From: JAKLKS01 sp964370855
Lineage (GTDB): Bacteria; Planctomycetota; JAJSAM01; JAKLKS01
NCBI GenBank assembly: GCA_964370855.1
Contig: CAYJMF010000004.1
Span: 67,699 to 131,698 of the forward strand
Direction: 5' to 3'
Length of the DNA: 64,000 nt
Shown here: in pieces, positions 46,636 to 55,600 of the stretch
Layout of the letters: each line of letters starts with the position of its first letter
Position numbering within the stretch: the stretch's first letter is position 1
The notes under the pieces: generated by a model
Database searches by the model: none
Told to the model about the DNA's origin: nothing
Seen by the model: the letters and a program-made list of their open reading frames with translations, nothing else
Made by a program: the position numbers and the translations under genes

Positions 46636-46913
46636 CGCAGGTTCCCAGCACGAGGACCGGGCCGGTCCGTCGCCGCAGGCGGGCCACGTGCGGCCGCGCG
46701 CGGGGGACGGGCTGTCCTCGGGATCCAGACTAGGGGGCGTCCAGGAGGCCCGCCATGGGGTGGAACCCTGCCCGCCGGGACGTCCCCCCGCCGCCCGTTT
46801 CGGATATCGTTGCAACCGTCGGGGGCCTGCGTCTTTCAGGGCAGGTCACGGTCCCCGAGAGGCCGGCCGTCGCGGAATCGGCCTCACCGGGACCCCAGAC
46901 GAGGAGGGACGGT

Positions 46914-49733
46914 ATGCGCATGCTTCTCCCGGCGGTGCTCGCCGCCTGCGCTTTGTTCGCCTGGGCGCCGCCCGCCGCGGCCCACGAGGGCCCCGGAACC
47001 GTGGATCTCGCCCCCCTCGTGGATCACGCGGGGACCCGCATCCAGGAGACGGCCGCCGGCGATGCGAAGGTCCACGCCGCATGGAAGAAGGTGGGCAAGG
47101 CCCTCGCGAAGCCCTCCCCGAAGGGGTTCCCCGACGACCTGAAGAAGCTCTCCGCCGTGGCGAAGGCGCTCTCGAAGACCCTCGCCGCGGAACTCCCGCT
47201 CGCCGACCTCCTCGCCGACGCCGTGGCCGAGGCGCGGGGGATCCTCGACGCCGGCCCGTCCGACGCCGAGGCCCTCATCAACCGGGTGGAGGAGCGGAAC
47301 CGGCCGAAGCTCGAGAAGGCGGCCGTGGCGGCCCGCGCCCGCGCCGTGGCGGGGCGCTCCGGCGCCCTCGACGACGGCACCCGCCTCGCCCTCTGGCGCA
47401 AGGCGGCCCTCGGCTTCGCGAAGGTCGACCGCCTCGCCGACGCCCTCGTGGAGAGGCAGGGCGGCCCCGTGGATCCCACCTTCGCCGCGGAGCCGGGGAA
47501 GGTCTACACCGTGGCCGGCCGGGGCAGCGGCGGCTACAACGGGGACGGGCTCCTCGCCCGCGCCTCCTACCTCTACTGGGTGGAGGAGATCAAGTTCGGA
47601 CCCGACGGGCGGCTCTACATCCTCGACTGGAACAACCACATGCTCCGCCGCCTCGAGGCCGACGGCACCCTCACCCGCGTCGTCGGCGCCGGGGTCCCCG
47701 GCGACTCCGAGGGGGATCCCCTCCTGACGCAGCTCAACCACCCCTCGGCGGTGGACTTCGACGCCGAGGGCCGCATCTACCTCGCGGCCTGGCACAACCA
47801 CAAGGTCAAGGTCTACGACCCCAACGGCGGCAATCCCGTCGTCTACACCATCGCCGGAGGCCCCCAGGGGAACGCCGGCGACGGGGGCGCGGCGACGAAG
47901 GCGCTCTTCAACCTCCTCCCCGGGGTCCTCCTCCTCCCCGCGGACCACCCCTTCGGAGGCGGGGACCTCCTCTGCACCGACGCCGCCAACCAGTGCGTGC
48001 GCATCGTGAAGCTCGCCTCGGACCCGATCACGGACGCGAACGTCGCCGGCGTCGAGGTCGCCACGGGGATCGTGGACCGCTTCTTCGGGACCGGGGTCCA
48101 GGGGCACGGCGGCGACGGGGGCCCCGCCTCCTCCGCGACGGTGGGCTTCAGCAAGGCCCAGAACGCCGAGAGCGACGGCCGCATGACCCTGGACGCGGCG
48201 GGGAACGTCTACCTCGTCTCCGGCGCCGAGAACTGCATCCGGAAGATCACCACCGACGGCGTCATCCACACCGTGGCCGGGGACGGGACCTCGGGATTCT
48301 CCGGCGACGGCGGCCCGGCCGACGAGGCCCGCCTCGCCTTCCCCTCCGACGTGGCGGTCCTCGCCGACGGCACCTTCTTCGTCTCCGACCAGAACAACCA
48401 CGTCATCCGGAAGGTGGACCCCTCCGGCGTCATCACCACCTTCGCCGGCATCCCCGGCGACCCCGGCTACGACGGGGACGGGGGAGCCCCCGCGGCGGCC
48501 CGCCTCCACCGTCCGACGGGCCTCGAGGCGGACGCCGAGGGGAACCTCTACTTCTGCGACAAGAACAACAGCGTCGTCCGCGTCGTGACCGCCGCCGCCA
48601 CGACGCTCCGGGTCCCCCGCGCCCCCTACTTCCTGCCCGCCCTCGAGGGCGGCGCTCCCCCCGCCCCGGGGCCCAAGGGGACCATCGACACCTACGCGGG
48701 GACCGGCGTCTCCGCCTTCACGGGGGACGGACGGCCGGCCCTCGAGACCGACTTCTACTGGCCCCAGGACATCGCCGTCCAGCCCGGGACCGGACTCGTC
48801 CACGTGGTGGACTGGAACAACCACCGGATCCGGCGCATCGAGGACGACGGCACGGTCCGGCCCGTCATCGGCGAGGGGGAGCTCGGGGACACCGACGGGG
48901 ACGCCCTGACGGTGCGCATGAACCACCCCACGGACATGACCTTCAACCCCGTGGACGGGGACATCTACGTCGCCACGTGGCACACGGACCGGGTGAAGCG
49001 CCTCGTCTCCTCCTCGAACACCTTCGTCACCGTCAACAAGATCGGCGGCAAGCGCACCTACAGCGGCGACGGCGGCCCCGTCTCGGCGGCGGAGTTCAAC
49101 CTCCCGGCCAGCGTGAAGTTCGACTCCGCGGGGAACATGTTCGTCGGCGACGGCGGCAACCGCCGCGTCCGGCGCGTGGACGCGGACTCCCTGATCATCG
49201 AGACCGTCGCCGGCGACGGCACCGCCGGGTTCTCCGGGGACGGGGGGGCGGCCACGGCGGCGCAGTTCAACCTCCCCGTCGGCCAGTCGGCGCAGCCCGC
49301 GGGGAAGATCTGCATCGACCCGACGGACCGCTACGTGTACGTGGCCGACACCGACAACCACCGCGTCCGCCGCGTGGACATGGAGACGGGGCTCATCACC
49401 ACCGTCGCCGGCAACGGCACCGCCGGCTTCGCAGGGGACGGCGGGGCAGCCACGGCCGCATCCCTCAGCTCCCCCGTGGACGTGGACTGCGACGGCGCGG
49501 GAAACCTCTACGTCTGCGACCGGGACAACCACTGCGTGCGCCGGGTGGACCTCGGGACGGGTCTCATCTCGACCGTCGCGGGCATCGGCGGGCAGGCCGG
49601 GTACTCCGGGGACGGCGGGCCCGCATCCTCCGCGCGGCTCTACCTCCCCTGCGGGATCCACGTGGACCGCCCGAGCGGCAGGCTCTACGTCGCCGACACC
49701 TTCAACAGCGTGCTGCGGGTCGTGTGGGAGTGA
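46914..49733 (+). CDS. Secreted NHL-repeat beta-propeller protein
   Basis: 939 residues. The signal peptide (MRMLLPAVLAACALFAWA) is followed by an alpha-helical domain (about 30-185) and then two tandem sets of NHL-type propeller blades. The blades carry AGDGTSGFSGDGGPADEA, DVAVLADGTFFVSDQNNHVI and VYVADTDNHRVRRVDM signatures. ATG 46914 has GAGGAGGGA upstream and starts the signal peptide. The next gene begins one base after its stop and shares the helical N-terminal domain, so they form an operon. NHL proteins are usually binding scaffolds; no catalytic site is seen. Regular GDGG loops could bind calcium. Confidence 0.85.
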   Translation: MRMLLPAVLAACALFAWAPPAAAHEGPGTVDLAPLVDHAGTRIQETAAGDAKVHAAWKKVGKALAKPSPKGFPDDLKKLSAVAKALSKTLAAELPLADLLADAVAEARGILDAGPSDAEALINRVEERNRPKLEKAAVAARARAVAGRSGALDDGTRLALWRKAALGFAKVDRLADALVERQGGPVDPTFAAEPGKVYTVAGRGSGGYNGDGLLARASYLYWVEEIKFGPDGRLYILDWNNHMLRRLEADGTLTRVVGAGVPGDSEGDPLLTQLNHPSAVDFDAEGRIYLAAWHNHKVKVYDPNGGNPVVYTIAGGPQGNAGDGGAATKALFNLLPGVLLLPADHPFGGGDLLCTDAANQCVRIVKLASDPITDANVAGVEVATGIVDRFFGTGVQGHGGDGGPASSATVGFSKAQNAESDGRMTLDAAGNVYLVSGAENCIRKITTDGVIHTVAGDGTSGFSGDGGPADEARLAFPSDVAVLADGTFFVSDQNNHVIRKVDPSGVITTFAGIPGDPGYDGDGGAPAAARLHRPTGLEADAEGNLYFCDKNNSVVRVVTAAATTLRVPRAPYFLPALEGGAPPAPGPKGTIDTYAGTGVSAFTGDGRPALETDFYWPQDIAVQPGTGLVHVVDWNNHRIRRIEDDGTVRPVIGEGELGDTDGDALTVRMNHPTDMTFNPVDGDIYVATWHTDRVKRLVSSSNTFVTVNKIGGKRTYSGDGGPVSAAEFNLPASVKFDSAGNMFVGDGGNRRVRRVDADSLIIETVAGDGTAGFSGDGGAATAAQFNLPVGQSAQPAGKICIDPTDRYVYVADTDNHRVRRVDMETGLITTVAGNGTAGFAGDGGAATAASLSSPVDVDCDGAGNLYVCDRDNHCVRRVDLGTGLISTVAGIGGQAGYSGDGGPASSARLYLPCGIHVDRPSGRLYVADTFNSVLRVVWE

Positions 49734-49734
49734 A

Positions 49735-51597
49735 GTGAGGAACCGCCTCCTTCCCGTCGTCCTGGCCCTTCTCGCCGTCGGCACCGGCGGCGAGGGGATG
49801 GCCGGCCCCCTCGACCTCTCCCCCGTGCGCGGGATCGTGGAGGACGGCGTCGAGGCGGGGGGGACCGGCCCCGCGGCGAAGGCCTACGCGCGGCTGTCGA
49901 AGTCCCTCGCCGCCGAGACCCCCGACCTTCCCGCGGACCTCTCCGTCCTGCGCACCGTGGCGGCGGCCTGCGAGGGGCCCCTCGTCGGGGACGCGCCGCT
50001 GCGCGCCGCCCTCGCCGACGCCCTCGACGCGGGGGCCGCATCGGTCCGCCTGATGGACGCCGCGGTGCTCGGCGCGGCGGGGGACCTCGCCGTGGAGGCC
50101 CACCGGGACGGGATCCTCCGGAAGGCCGCGAAGGCCCGGGCCCTCGTCGCCGCCGCGGAGGGGAAGCGGTACCTCGGGAGCGACGCCGCCGGCGCGGGGC
50201 TGCTGCGCAAGGCCGCCCTCCGGTTCGCCGCGGCGGAGCGGGCCGCGGCGCGCCTCCTCGTCCGGGAGACGCCGAAGAAGCCGCTCTTCGCCGTCCCCGT
50301 GCAGGGGCGGGGAGGGGCTCTGCTCGGCGTGTGGGGGGAGGCGGGCCCCGACCCCCGCCTCTACGCCGTGGGGGCCGCGGACCTCGAGGGGCCGCAGTTC
50401 CTCGTCCTCCATCCCGGCGCCGAGGGCTGGGTGCGCGTGCCCGTGGCCCCGTCGGGGGACCTCTGGTGGGTGACCGTCGTGCCCGGGGACGCCGCCTGGG
50501 CCTGCGGGTCCGGCGGCCGCGTGCTCCGCTACGACCCCGCCGTCGGCGACGTCGAGTTCCGCAGCACCGGGGTGGACGCCGTCCTCTACGGCGTCTGGGG
50601 GACCGGCCCCGATGACGTCTGGACCGTGGGAGGGGACCCGGCCGGGATCGGCCCCCGCCCCGCCCTCCTCCACTGGAACGGAGCGCAGTGGGACGCCGCG
50701 GCGGTCCCCCCGGAGGCCGACGGGCGGATCCTCTACAAGGTCTGGGGGAGCGCGACGGACGACGTGTGGGCCGTGGGCGAGGGGGGCGTGATCCTCCACT
50801 TCGACGGCGGATCCTGGTCCTCCGTCGCGTCGCCCTCCTCCTCCACCCTGCTCACCGTGAGCGGCCCCTCGCCGCTGGCCGCCGTCGGGGGAGGGGCCTC
50901 GGCCGTCGCCCTGGAGCGGAGCGAGGGGGGCGCCTTCGTCCCCGTCCCCGTCCGGGGCGCCTCCTCGGGCACCGGGGGCCAGACGGGGAGCGGGCCCGTG
51001 AAGACCCTGAACGGGGTCTTCGTCCCCGGCAGCGGCGCCCCCCTCGCCGTGGGCTTCTCCGGGACGGTGGTCCGCCGGGAGGCGGCGGCGTGGCAGGGGC
51101 TCGAGGGGGTGCCGACGACGGTGCGGGACCTCCACGCCGTCTGGATCGACGACGCCGGGAACGCCGTCATGGCGGGCGGGAAGATGTCCAACCTGACGGA
51201 GGGGCAGATCGTCACCTACGGGAAGCGGCGCCTCCCGTCGGCCGTCGCGCGGCGGGCCCGGTTCGGGGACGATGTCCACCCGCTGCTCTACCTCGGCTGC
51301 GCCCACTCCGGCTGCCACCTCCCCCCCTTCAACAACGGCGGCCTCGCCATCGACGGGGCGGAGACGACCCGCGCCTCCCTCGTCGGGGCGACGAGCGTGC
51401 AGTCCCCCCTGCTCCGCGTCGCCCCCGGGCGGCCGTCGCAGAGCTACCTCGTCCACAAGCTCATGGGGACGCAGGAGAGCGTGGGCGGGAGCGGGGACCG
51501 GATGCCCGTTCCCCACCTCGAAGGGGACGACTACTTCGGGGAGGAGGAGATGGAGATCCTCGAGGGGTGGATCCTCGACGGGGCGCGCAACGACTGA
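49735..51597 (+). CDS. Secreted propeller protein with a C-terminal CX4CH cytochrome c domain
   Basis: 620 residues with a GTG start directly after the previous stop. The signal peptide (RNRLLPVVLALLAVGTGGEG) and a helical domain homologous to that of the upstream NHL protein are followed by a kelch/WD-like propeller (LYGVWGTGPDDVWTVGG; LYKVWGSATDDVWAVGEGG). The last about 110 residues form a single-heme domain with C522-A-H-S-G-C527-H528, a CX4CH variant, and SYLVHKLMG, RMPVP and GWILDGA motifs. That domain is common in secreted proteins of Myxococcota and related phyla. It could pass electrons outside the inner membrane. A partner enzyme is not evident. Confidence 0.8.
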   Translation: MRNRLLPVVLALLAVGTGGEGMAGPLDLSPVRGIVEDGVEAGGTGPAAKAYARLSKSLAAETPDLPADLSVLRTVAAACEGPLVGDAPLRAALADALDAGAASVRLMDAAVLGAAGDLAVEAHRDGILRKAAKARALVAAAEGKRYLGSDAAGAGLLRKAALRFAAAERAAARLLVRETPKKPLFAVPVQGRGGALLGVWGEAGPDPRLYAVGAADLEGPQFLVLHPGAEGWVRVPVAPSGDLWWVTVVPGDAAWACGSGGRVLRYDPAVGDVEFRSTGVDAVLYGVWGTGPDDVWTVGGDPAGIGPRPALLHWNGAQWDAAAVPPEADGRILYKVWGSATDDVWAVGEGGVILHFDGGSWSSVASPSSSTLLTVSGPSPLAAVGGGASAVALERSEGGAFVPVPVRGASSGTGGQTGSGPVKTLNGVFVPGSGAPLAVGFSGTVVRREAAAWQGLEGVPTTVRDLHAVWIDDAGNAVMAGGKMSNLTEGQIVTYGKRRLPSAVARRARFGDDVHPLLYLGCAHSGCHLPPFNNGGLAIDGAETTRASLVGATSVQSPLLRVAPGRPSQSYLVHKLMGTQESVGGSGDRMPVPHLEGDDYFGEEEMEILEGWILDGARND

Positions 51598-51602
51598 GCG
51601 GG

Positions 51603-51631
51603 TTGACGCCGCCCCCTTCCCGGTGGAGAAT
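51603..51631 (+). promoter_or_regulatory. Candidate sigma-70-type promoter
   Basis: TTGACG (51603-51608), a 17-base spacer and GAGAAT (51626-51631) lie just after the stop of the cytochrome gene and 22 bases before the next ATG. The boxes match consensus at 5 of 6 and 4 of 6 positions. Confidence 0.5.
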
Positions 51632-51653
51632 GTCCGGGGAAGGGAGACCCGGG

Positions 51654-52829
51654 ATGGCCCATCCGACGATCCTCGCTTTCGCCCTGCTCCTCGCCGCCGC
51701 CGCGCCTCCGCCCGACGCCGTGGACGACGCGCTGGCGGCCTTTCCCGACCGGTTCGCCAACGCCATCGACGACAGGACCCGCGCCGTGGCGGTGGCGGAG
51801 CTGGGGCTGCTGAAGGACCCCCGCGTCGTCCCGGCCCTCCGGCCCCACCTCTCCCATCCCTCCATCGACGTCCGCGTCGCCGTCGCCGCCGCCATCGGCG
51901 AGCAGAGGGATCCCTCCGTGGCCCCCCTCCTCCTCTCCCTCTTCTCGAAGGAGGAGGACCGGAAGGAGCCGGAACCCCGTTTCCTGGCGGCCCTCCTCGA
52001 GGGGGTGGGCGAGGCGGACTCGAAGCGGCACTTCAAGCCCCTCTCCAAGGCCGCGTGGAAGTGGATGGAGAAGGACCTGCAGGTCTGCCGCGCCGCCGCC
52101 GGCGCCCTGGCCCGGGCCCGCACGCCGGACGCCGTGGGGGAGCTCGTGGATCTCGTGGAGAAGGCCGACGTGCGGCGCCTCGACCAGGCCGACGATTCCG
52201 CCTGGGAGAAGGACTTCGAGGCGACCGTGGATTTCCTCGGCGGGGAGCTGAGGAAGGCCACGGGGAAGGGGATCAAGAACGTCAAGGACTGGCGGGACTG
52301 GTGGCGCGAGAACCGCAAGACGTGGAAGCCCCCCTCCGCCCTGGACGAGGCGAAACCGAAGGACCCCGACCTCTTCGTCGATCCCGCGGGGAAGTTCACG
52401 GTGCGCCGCCCCTCCGTCGCGTGGGGGTGGCGGGAGTCGAAGAACCTCACCGTGTGGGCCGAGCTCCAGGTCGAGGGCCGCGCGGCGGCGGACTTCGCCG
52501 TGCGCTCCGAGAGCACTTCCGCGCTGGCGGCCCAGACCCCCGGCGCCATGGCCGACGAGTGGAAGCCGAAGATCGAGGAGGACTTCAAGGAGATCATGAA
52601 GGAGGGGACCCGCTACGGCGTGAAGACGAAGTTCGCCGGGGCCTCCGCCGTCATGCACGAGATCCACGGCCGCCACGCCGAGCACGGCATGTGCACGCTG
52701 CGGTGGGTCTTCGTCGTGAAGGACGGCGTCTCCTACCGCGTGATGGGCGTGTGCCGGACCTCGCGGACCGAGGCCCCGTGGAAGGAGTGGGACGCCTTCT
52801 TCGCCTCCTTCAGGTTCGAGGGGCGGTAG
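51654..52829 (+). CDS. Secreted HEAT-repeat protein of unknown function
   Basis: 391 residues. A signal peptide (AHPTILAFALLLAAAAPPP) precedes HEAT/PBS-lyase-like repeats at about residues 30-110 (ELGLLKDPRVVPALRPHLSH; AIGEQRDPSVAPLLLSLF), which usually bind proteins. A helical middle part ends with VKDWRDWWRENRKTWKPP, a motif frequent in planctomycete HEAT proteins. The C-terminal 130 residues form an unassigned alpha/beta domain. ATG 51654 was chosen at the signal peptide, behind a promoter with both boxes. The stop touches that of the convergent ATPase gene. Confidence 0.75.
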   Translation: MAHPTILAFALLLAAAAPPPDAVDDALAAFPDRFANAIDDRTRAVAVAELGLLKDPRVVPALRPHLSHPSIDVRVAVAAAIGEQRDPSVAPLLLSLFSKEEDRKEPEPRFLAALLEGVGEADSKRHFKPLSKAAWKWMEKDLQVCRAAAGALARARTPDAVGELVDLVEKADVRRLDQADDSAWEKDFEATVDFLGGELRKATGKGIKNVKDWRDWWRENRKTWKPPSALDEAKPKDPDLFVDPAGKFTVRRPSVAWGWRESKNLTVWAELQVEGRAAADFAVRSESTSALAAQTPGAMADEWKPKIEEDFKEIMKEGTRYGVKTKFAGASAVMHEIHGRHAEHGMCTLRWVFVVKDGVSYRVMGVCRTSRTEAPWKEWDAFFASFRFEGR

Positions 52830-54047
52830 TCAGAGCAGCTGCGACAGGAACGTCCGTGCCGGGACCACGAGGGGACCCCGCGGCCGCGCGAAGCAGTCGG
52901 CGTCCACGTAGTCGGCCTCGACGACGACCTGGAAGGCGAAGGGCGCACCGATCCGTTCCTGGAAGTGGCGGAGCGCGGGTCCCGGCACGTCCTCCTTGAG
53001 CTTGACCTCCACCAGGAACCACGGCTTCCCGTCGCGCACGACGAGGAAGTCCACCTCCCTCTGCTCCTTGTCCCTCAGGTAGGCGAGCTGGAAGGCCCCG
53101 AGCCCCATGTCCGTCCACCCCTCCACGGCCTTGAGCAGGTGGCACCCCACGAAGGTCTCGGCCCGGTCGCCGGGATCCTCGATCCCGGCCCAGTCCCGTC
53201 GGAGCCACTTCGGCTCCTTGCGAAGGGAGCGGGAGACGTTGCGGAACCAGGGACGGACGAGGAACCCGTGGTGGAGGCCGGCGAGGGCGTCGATCCATCG
53301 ACGCAGGGTGTCGCCGGAGACCCGGACGTCCCGCGCCAGGTTGCTGTTGACGACCGGGCGGGACGACCGTGCATCGAGGAATCGCACCAGCATCTCCAGC
53401 TGGTCCACCTGCTGGATGCGCGTGAGGTCCCTGACGTCCTCCCGAAGGAGCTGGTGGAGGCGGAGGGACTGCCAGCGGCGGGTGAACCGCACATCACGCT
53501 TGAGGAAGGGCTCGGGGTACCCCCCGTGAACCCAGAGGGCCTGGAACTCAGGCTCCTCCACCCGGGCGGGCGCCCTCAGGATGCGGTCGGGATCCGGCAG
53601 TTCCCGGGTGACCGTCTCTGCCACCGAGAAGGGGTGCATCCTGTAGAGGAAGTACCGTCCCATCAGGCTGTCCCCGCCGCGGCGGAAGGTGTCCATGCGG
53701 CTCGATCCGGTCACGAGGATCCGGACCTCGTCGGCGTGGGAATCGAACAGCCCCTTCAGGAAGAGCTTCCAGCGGCGGAGCTTGTGCAGTTCGTCGAGGA
53801 GGATCACCGGGGGCTTCCCGGTCAGCCGGTGCAGCCCCAGTCCGGCCAGGAGCCCGGCGGGGCCGGACAGGATCCGTTCCCTGTGGTCGAGGTCGTCCCA
53901 GTTGGCGTAGGCGTCGGCGTGGCTCCTGCAGGTGGTGGTCTTCCCGACCTGGCGCGGACCGCTCACGAAGGCCATCTGGCGGTGGCGGGCCAGGTGGTCG
54001 GCGAGCATGGAGTCGTAGAGCCGGGGGCGGGGATCCATGCCGACCAT
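52830..54047 (-). CDS. AAA-type ATPase with DUF4143 domain
   Basis: 405 residues. Walker A is GPRQVGKTT (K36), Walker B VILLDE (D85-E86) and a sensor-like TGSSRMD follows. The C-terminal half is DUF4143, a winged helix plus a nuclease-like fold with EVDFLVV and FLVEVK resembling the D-ExK catalytic pattern of restriction endonucleases. These ATPases are widespread, patchily distributed and of unsettled function; some are linked to defence or mobile DNA. The start codon lies inside a 62-bp AT-rich inverted repeat, so expression may be self-limited. A second ATG (MDPRPRLYD) is three codons in. Transfer from elsewhere is likely. Confidence 0.85.
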   Translation of the reverse strand: MVGMDPRPRLYDSMLADHLARHRQMAFVSGPRQVGKTTTCRSHADAYANWDDLDHRERILSGPAGLLAGLGLHRLTGKPPVILLDELHKLRRWKLFLKGLFDSHADEVRILVTGSSRMDTFRRGGDSLMGRYFLYRMHPFSVAETVTRELPDPDRILRAPARVEEPEFQALWVHGGYPEPFLKRDVRFTRRWQSLRLHQLLREDVRDLTRIQQVDQLEMLVRFLDARSSRPVVNSNLARDVRVSGDTLRRWIDALAGLHHGFLVRPWFRNVSRSLRKEPKWLRRDWAGIEDPGDRAETFVGCHLLKAVEGWTDMGLGAFQLAYLRDKEQREVDFLVVRDGKPWFLVEVKLKEDVPGPALRHFQERIGAPFAFQVVVEADYVDADCFARPRGPLVVPARTFLSQLL

Positions 54048-54103
54048 TATCGTGGCAATCGTAGAATGGTCAAGACCATTCTACGATTGTATTGATAATG
54101 GTC
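54042..54103. repeat. AT-rich nested inverted repeat over the ATPase start codon
   Basis: CAATCGTAGAATGGTC (54056-54071) and GACCATTCTACGATTG (54074-54089) are perfect 16-base arms around AA. Outside them GACCATTATC (54042-54051) pairs with GATAATGGTC (54094-54103). The whole has 30-base arms with only a 4-base internal mismatch block. It overlaps the first codons of the DUF4143 ATPase gene and is far richer in A and T than its surroundings. It could be an operator, an mRNA hairpin or a transposition scar. Confidence 0.85.
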
Positions 54104-54161
54104 GAGAGTCAAGAAGGCCTGGTCTGAGGGGAGGCGAGTTCCACAACATATTTATGCTAAG

Positions 54162-55165
54162 CTACTTATGGCGCCGGTACGCCTCCTGGAGGATCTCGAT
54201 CCAGGGGCTGTCGGGCACCTGGATCTCCAGCGGGTCCTGGCCGAGCTTCTCGAAGGCCTTGAACTGGTCCGCCGTGAAGTCGCGGCGGAAGGCCTCCACG
54301 GCGTCCCGCTTCACCCCCTCGATGCGGGCGGCGTAGGTCTCCCCCGACCCCGACCCCGGCACCGGCTCGCTGGCGAGCATCCCGAAGATCTCGATCATCC
54401 GCGGCTGCGCCTCCTCGGGCTTGCCGAGGAGGACGTCGAGGAGGTCGTCGAGGGGGACGCGGCCGCCGGCGGTGGGGGTGCGGAGGAGCCCGATCATCTC
54501 CTCCTGCCCCTTGAGGACGGCGAGGCGGACCCCCTCCCGCTGGGAGGGCTCGAGCTCCAGCTCCGCGGCGAACTGGGAGAGCGGGGGCTTGCGCTCCCCG
54601 GGAGGGGAGGCCTTCTCCCCGGCCTTCACCGCCTCGGCCTCCCGGGCGGCGACCTCCTCGCGGACGAGGTCCTTCACGAGGGCGCGGAGCGGGGCGGCGG
54701 CGGCGGGCGAAAGCGCCCCCGGCCCGGGCCCCCCCGGGGGGCCCCGGGCGGGGGGGGGGGCGGCGCCGGCGGCGGCGGCGCCGGCGCGGGGGGCCCCCCC
54801 CCCCCCCCCCCAAGCCCCGCCCCCATCCAAGNNNNNNNNNNGCGGGGGGGGGGGGGGGGGGGGGGGGGGGGCCACCGCCCCCCCGGCCCGGCCGCCCGGG
54901 GGGCGCCCGGGCCGGCGGAGGGAGCGGCCCCGTCGGAGGTTCCGCCGGCGAGGAGGGCCTCCAGCCGCACGACCCTCTCCTCGACCGATTCCATGGCGTC
55001 GGCGGCGTCGGCGGCCCCGGCCCCGGCGGCGGCGCCGCCGGGAACGGAGCGCCGCACCGCCGCGATCTCGGCGCGGAGGGCGGCGTTCTCCTGGAGGGCG
55101 TAGCCGGCCAGCGCGAGGGAGGCGACGGACAGAGCGACTCCGGCGGCGAGAAGAGCGCGGCTCAT
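54162..55165 (-). CDS. Membrane-anchored coiled-coil protein, broken by an assembly gap
   Basis: The 5' part (from ATG 55165) encodes a signal anchor (MSRALLAAGVALSVASLALA), a coiled coil (QENAALRAEIAAVRR; ESVEERVVRLEALLAG) and a Pro/Gly/Ala linker. The 3' part (to 54162) encodes a helical domain (FAAELELEPSQREGVRLAVL; FRRDFTADQFKAFEKLGQDP) ending EAYRRHK. Between them are ten N bases at 54832-54841 and long C and G runs, and the two parts are in different frames as given. I read this as one gene whose linker was not assembled. The 3' domain resembles periplasmic Spy/zinc-resistance-type helical proteins only loosely. True length and frame cannot be read from this sequence. Confidence 0.6.
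54794..54871. other. Assembly gap flanked by homopolymers
   Basis: A run of 18 C (54794-54811), ten N (54832-54841) and a run of 28 G (54844-54871) mark a contig join inside a low-complexity coding stretch. Long G runs are a known artefact of two-colour sequencing. The sequence here should not be interpreted. Confidence 0.95.
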
Positions 55166-55235
55166 GGCGGACTCCCTGGGTGATGAGGCTCCGGTTGAAT
55201 CGTACACCGGTGGGGGGGGAGCGGTTCCCGGGCCG

Positions 55236-55580
55236 CTACCGCGCCGCGGCGCGGAGGTCCCGGAGCGCAACCTTCAGCCGCTCCTGCGCCGCGGGCACGG
55301 CCCGCACGGAGAGGATGCCGCCCCTTTGCCAGAATGTCTCCGGGATCCCCTCGCTCCAGCAGGAGACGTCGAGAACGCGGTGGACCCAGGCGTCGGCGGC
55401 CTCGCGGCTCGTGAAGACGGGGGACGCGGCACCCTCGGCCCGGAACAGGTCGCGGAGATCGTGGACCTCGAGGACGACGTCGTTCCGGGGGACGGGGGGG
55501 GCGGGCGGGGCGTCGGCGGTGCAGGCGGCGAGGAGGGGGAGCAGGAGCAGGAAGGGGAGCAGGGCGGCGGGGGCTCTCAC
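55236..55580 (-). CDS. Small lipoprotein with a secretin-N-like domain
   Basis: 114 residues from GTG 55580, preceded by a strong GAGGAGGT ribosome-binding site. The signal peptide RAPAALLPFLLLLPLLAAC ends in a good lipobox (LAAC). The mature domain (VVLEVHDLRDLF; DAWVHRVLDVSCW; GGILSVRAVPAAQERLKVAL; RDLRAAAR) follows the pattern of short repeats found in secretin-like proteins and in many planctomycete secreted proteins (DVRDLL ... W ... G ... LVV ... Q ... LR). It starts 20 bases after the upstream gene on the same strand and is probably co-transcribed with it. No wider secretion genes are near. Confidence 0.65.
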   Translation of the reverse strand: MRAPAALLPFLLLLPLLAACTADAPPAPPVPRNDVVLEVHDLRDLFRAEGAASPVFTSREAADAWVHRVLDVSCWSEGIPETFWQRGGILSVRAVPAAQERLKVALRDLRAAAR

Positions 55581-55600
55581 GGGCACCTCCTCTCGTTTCC

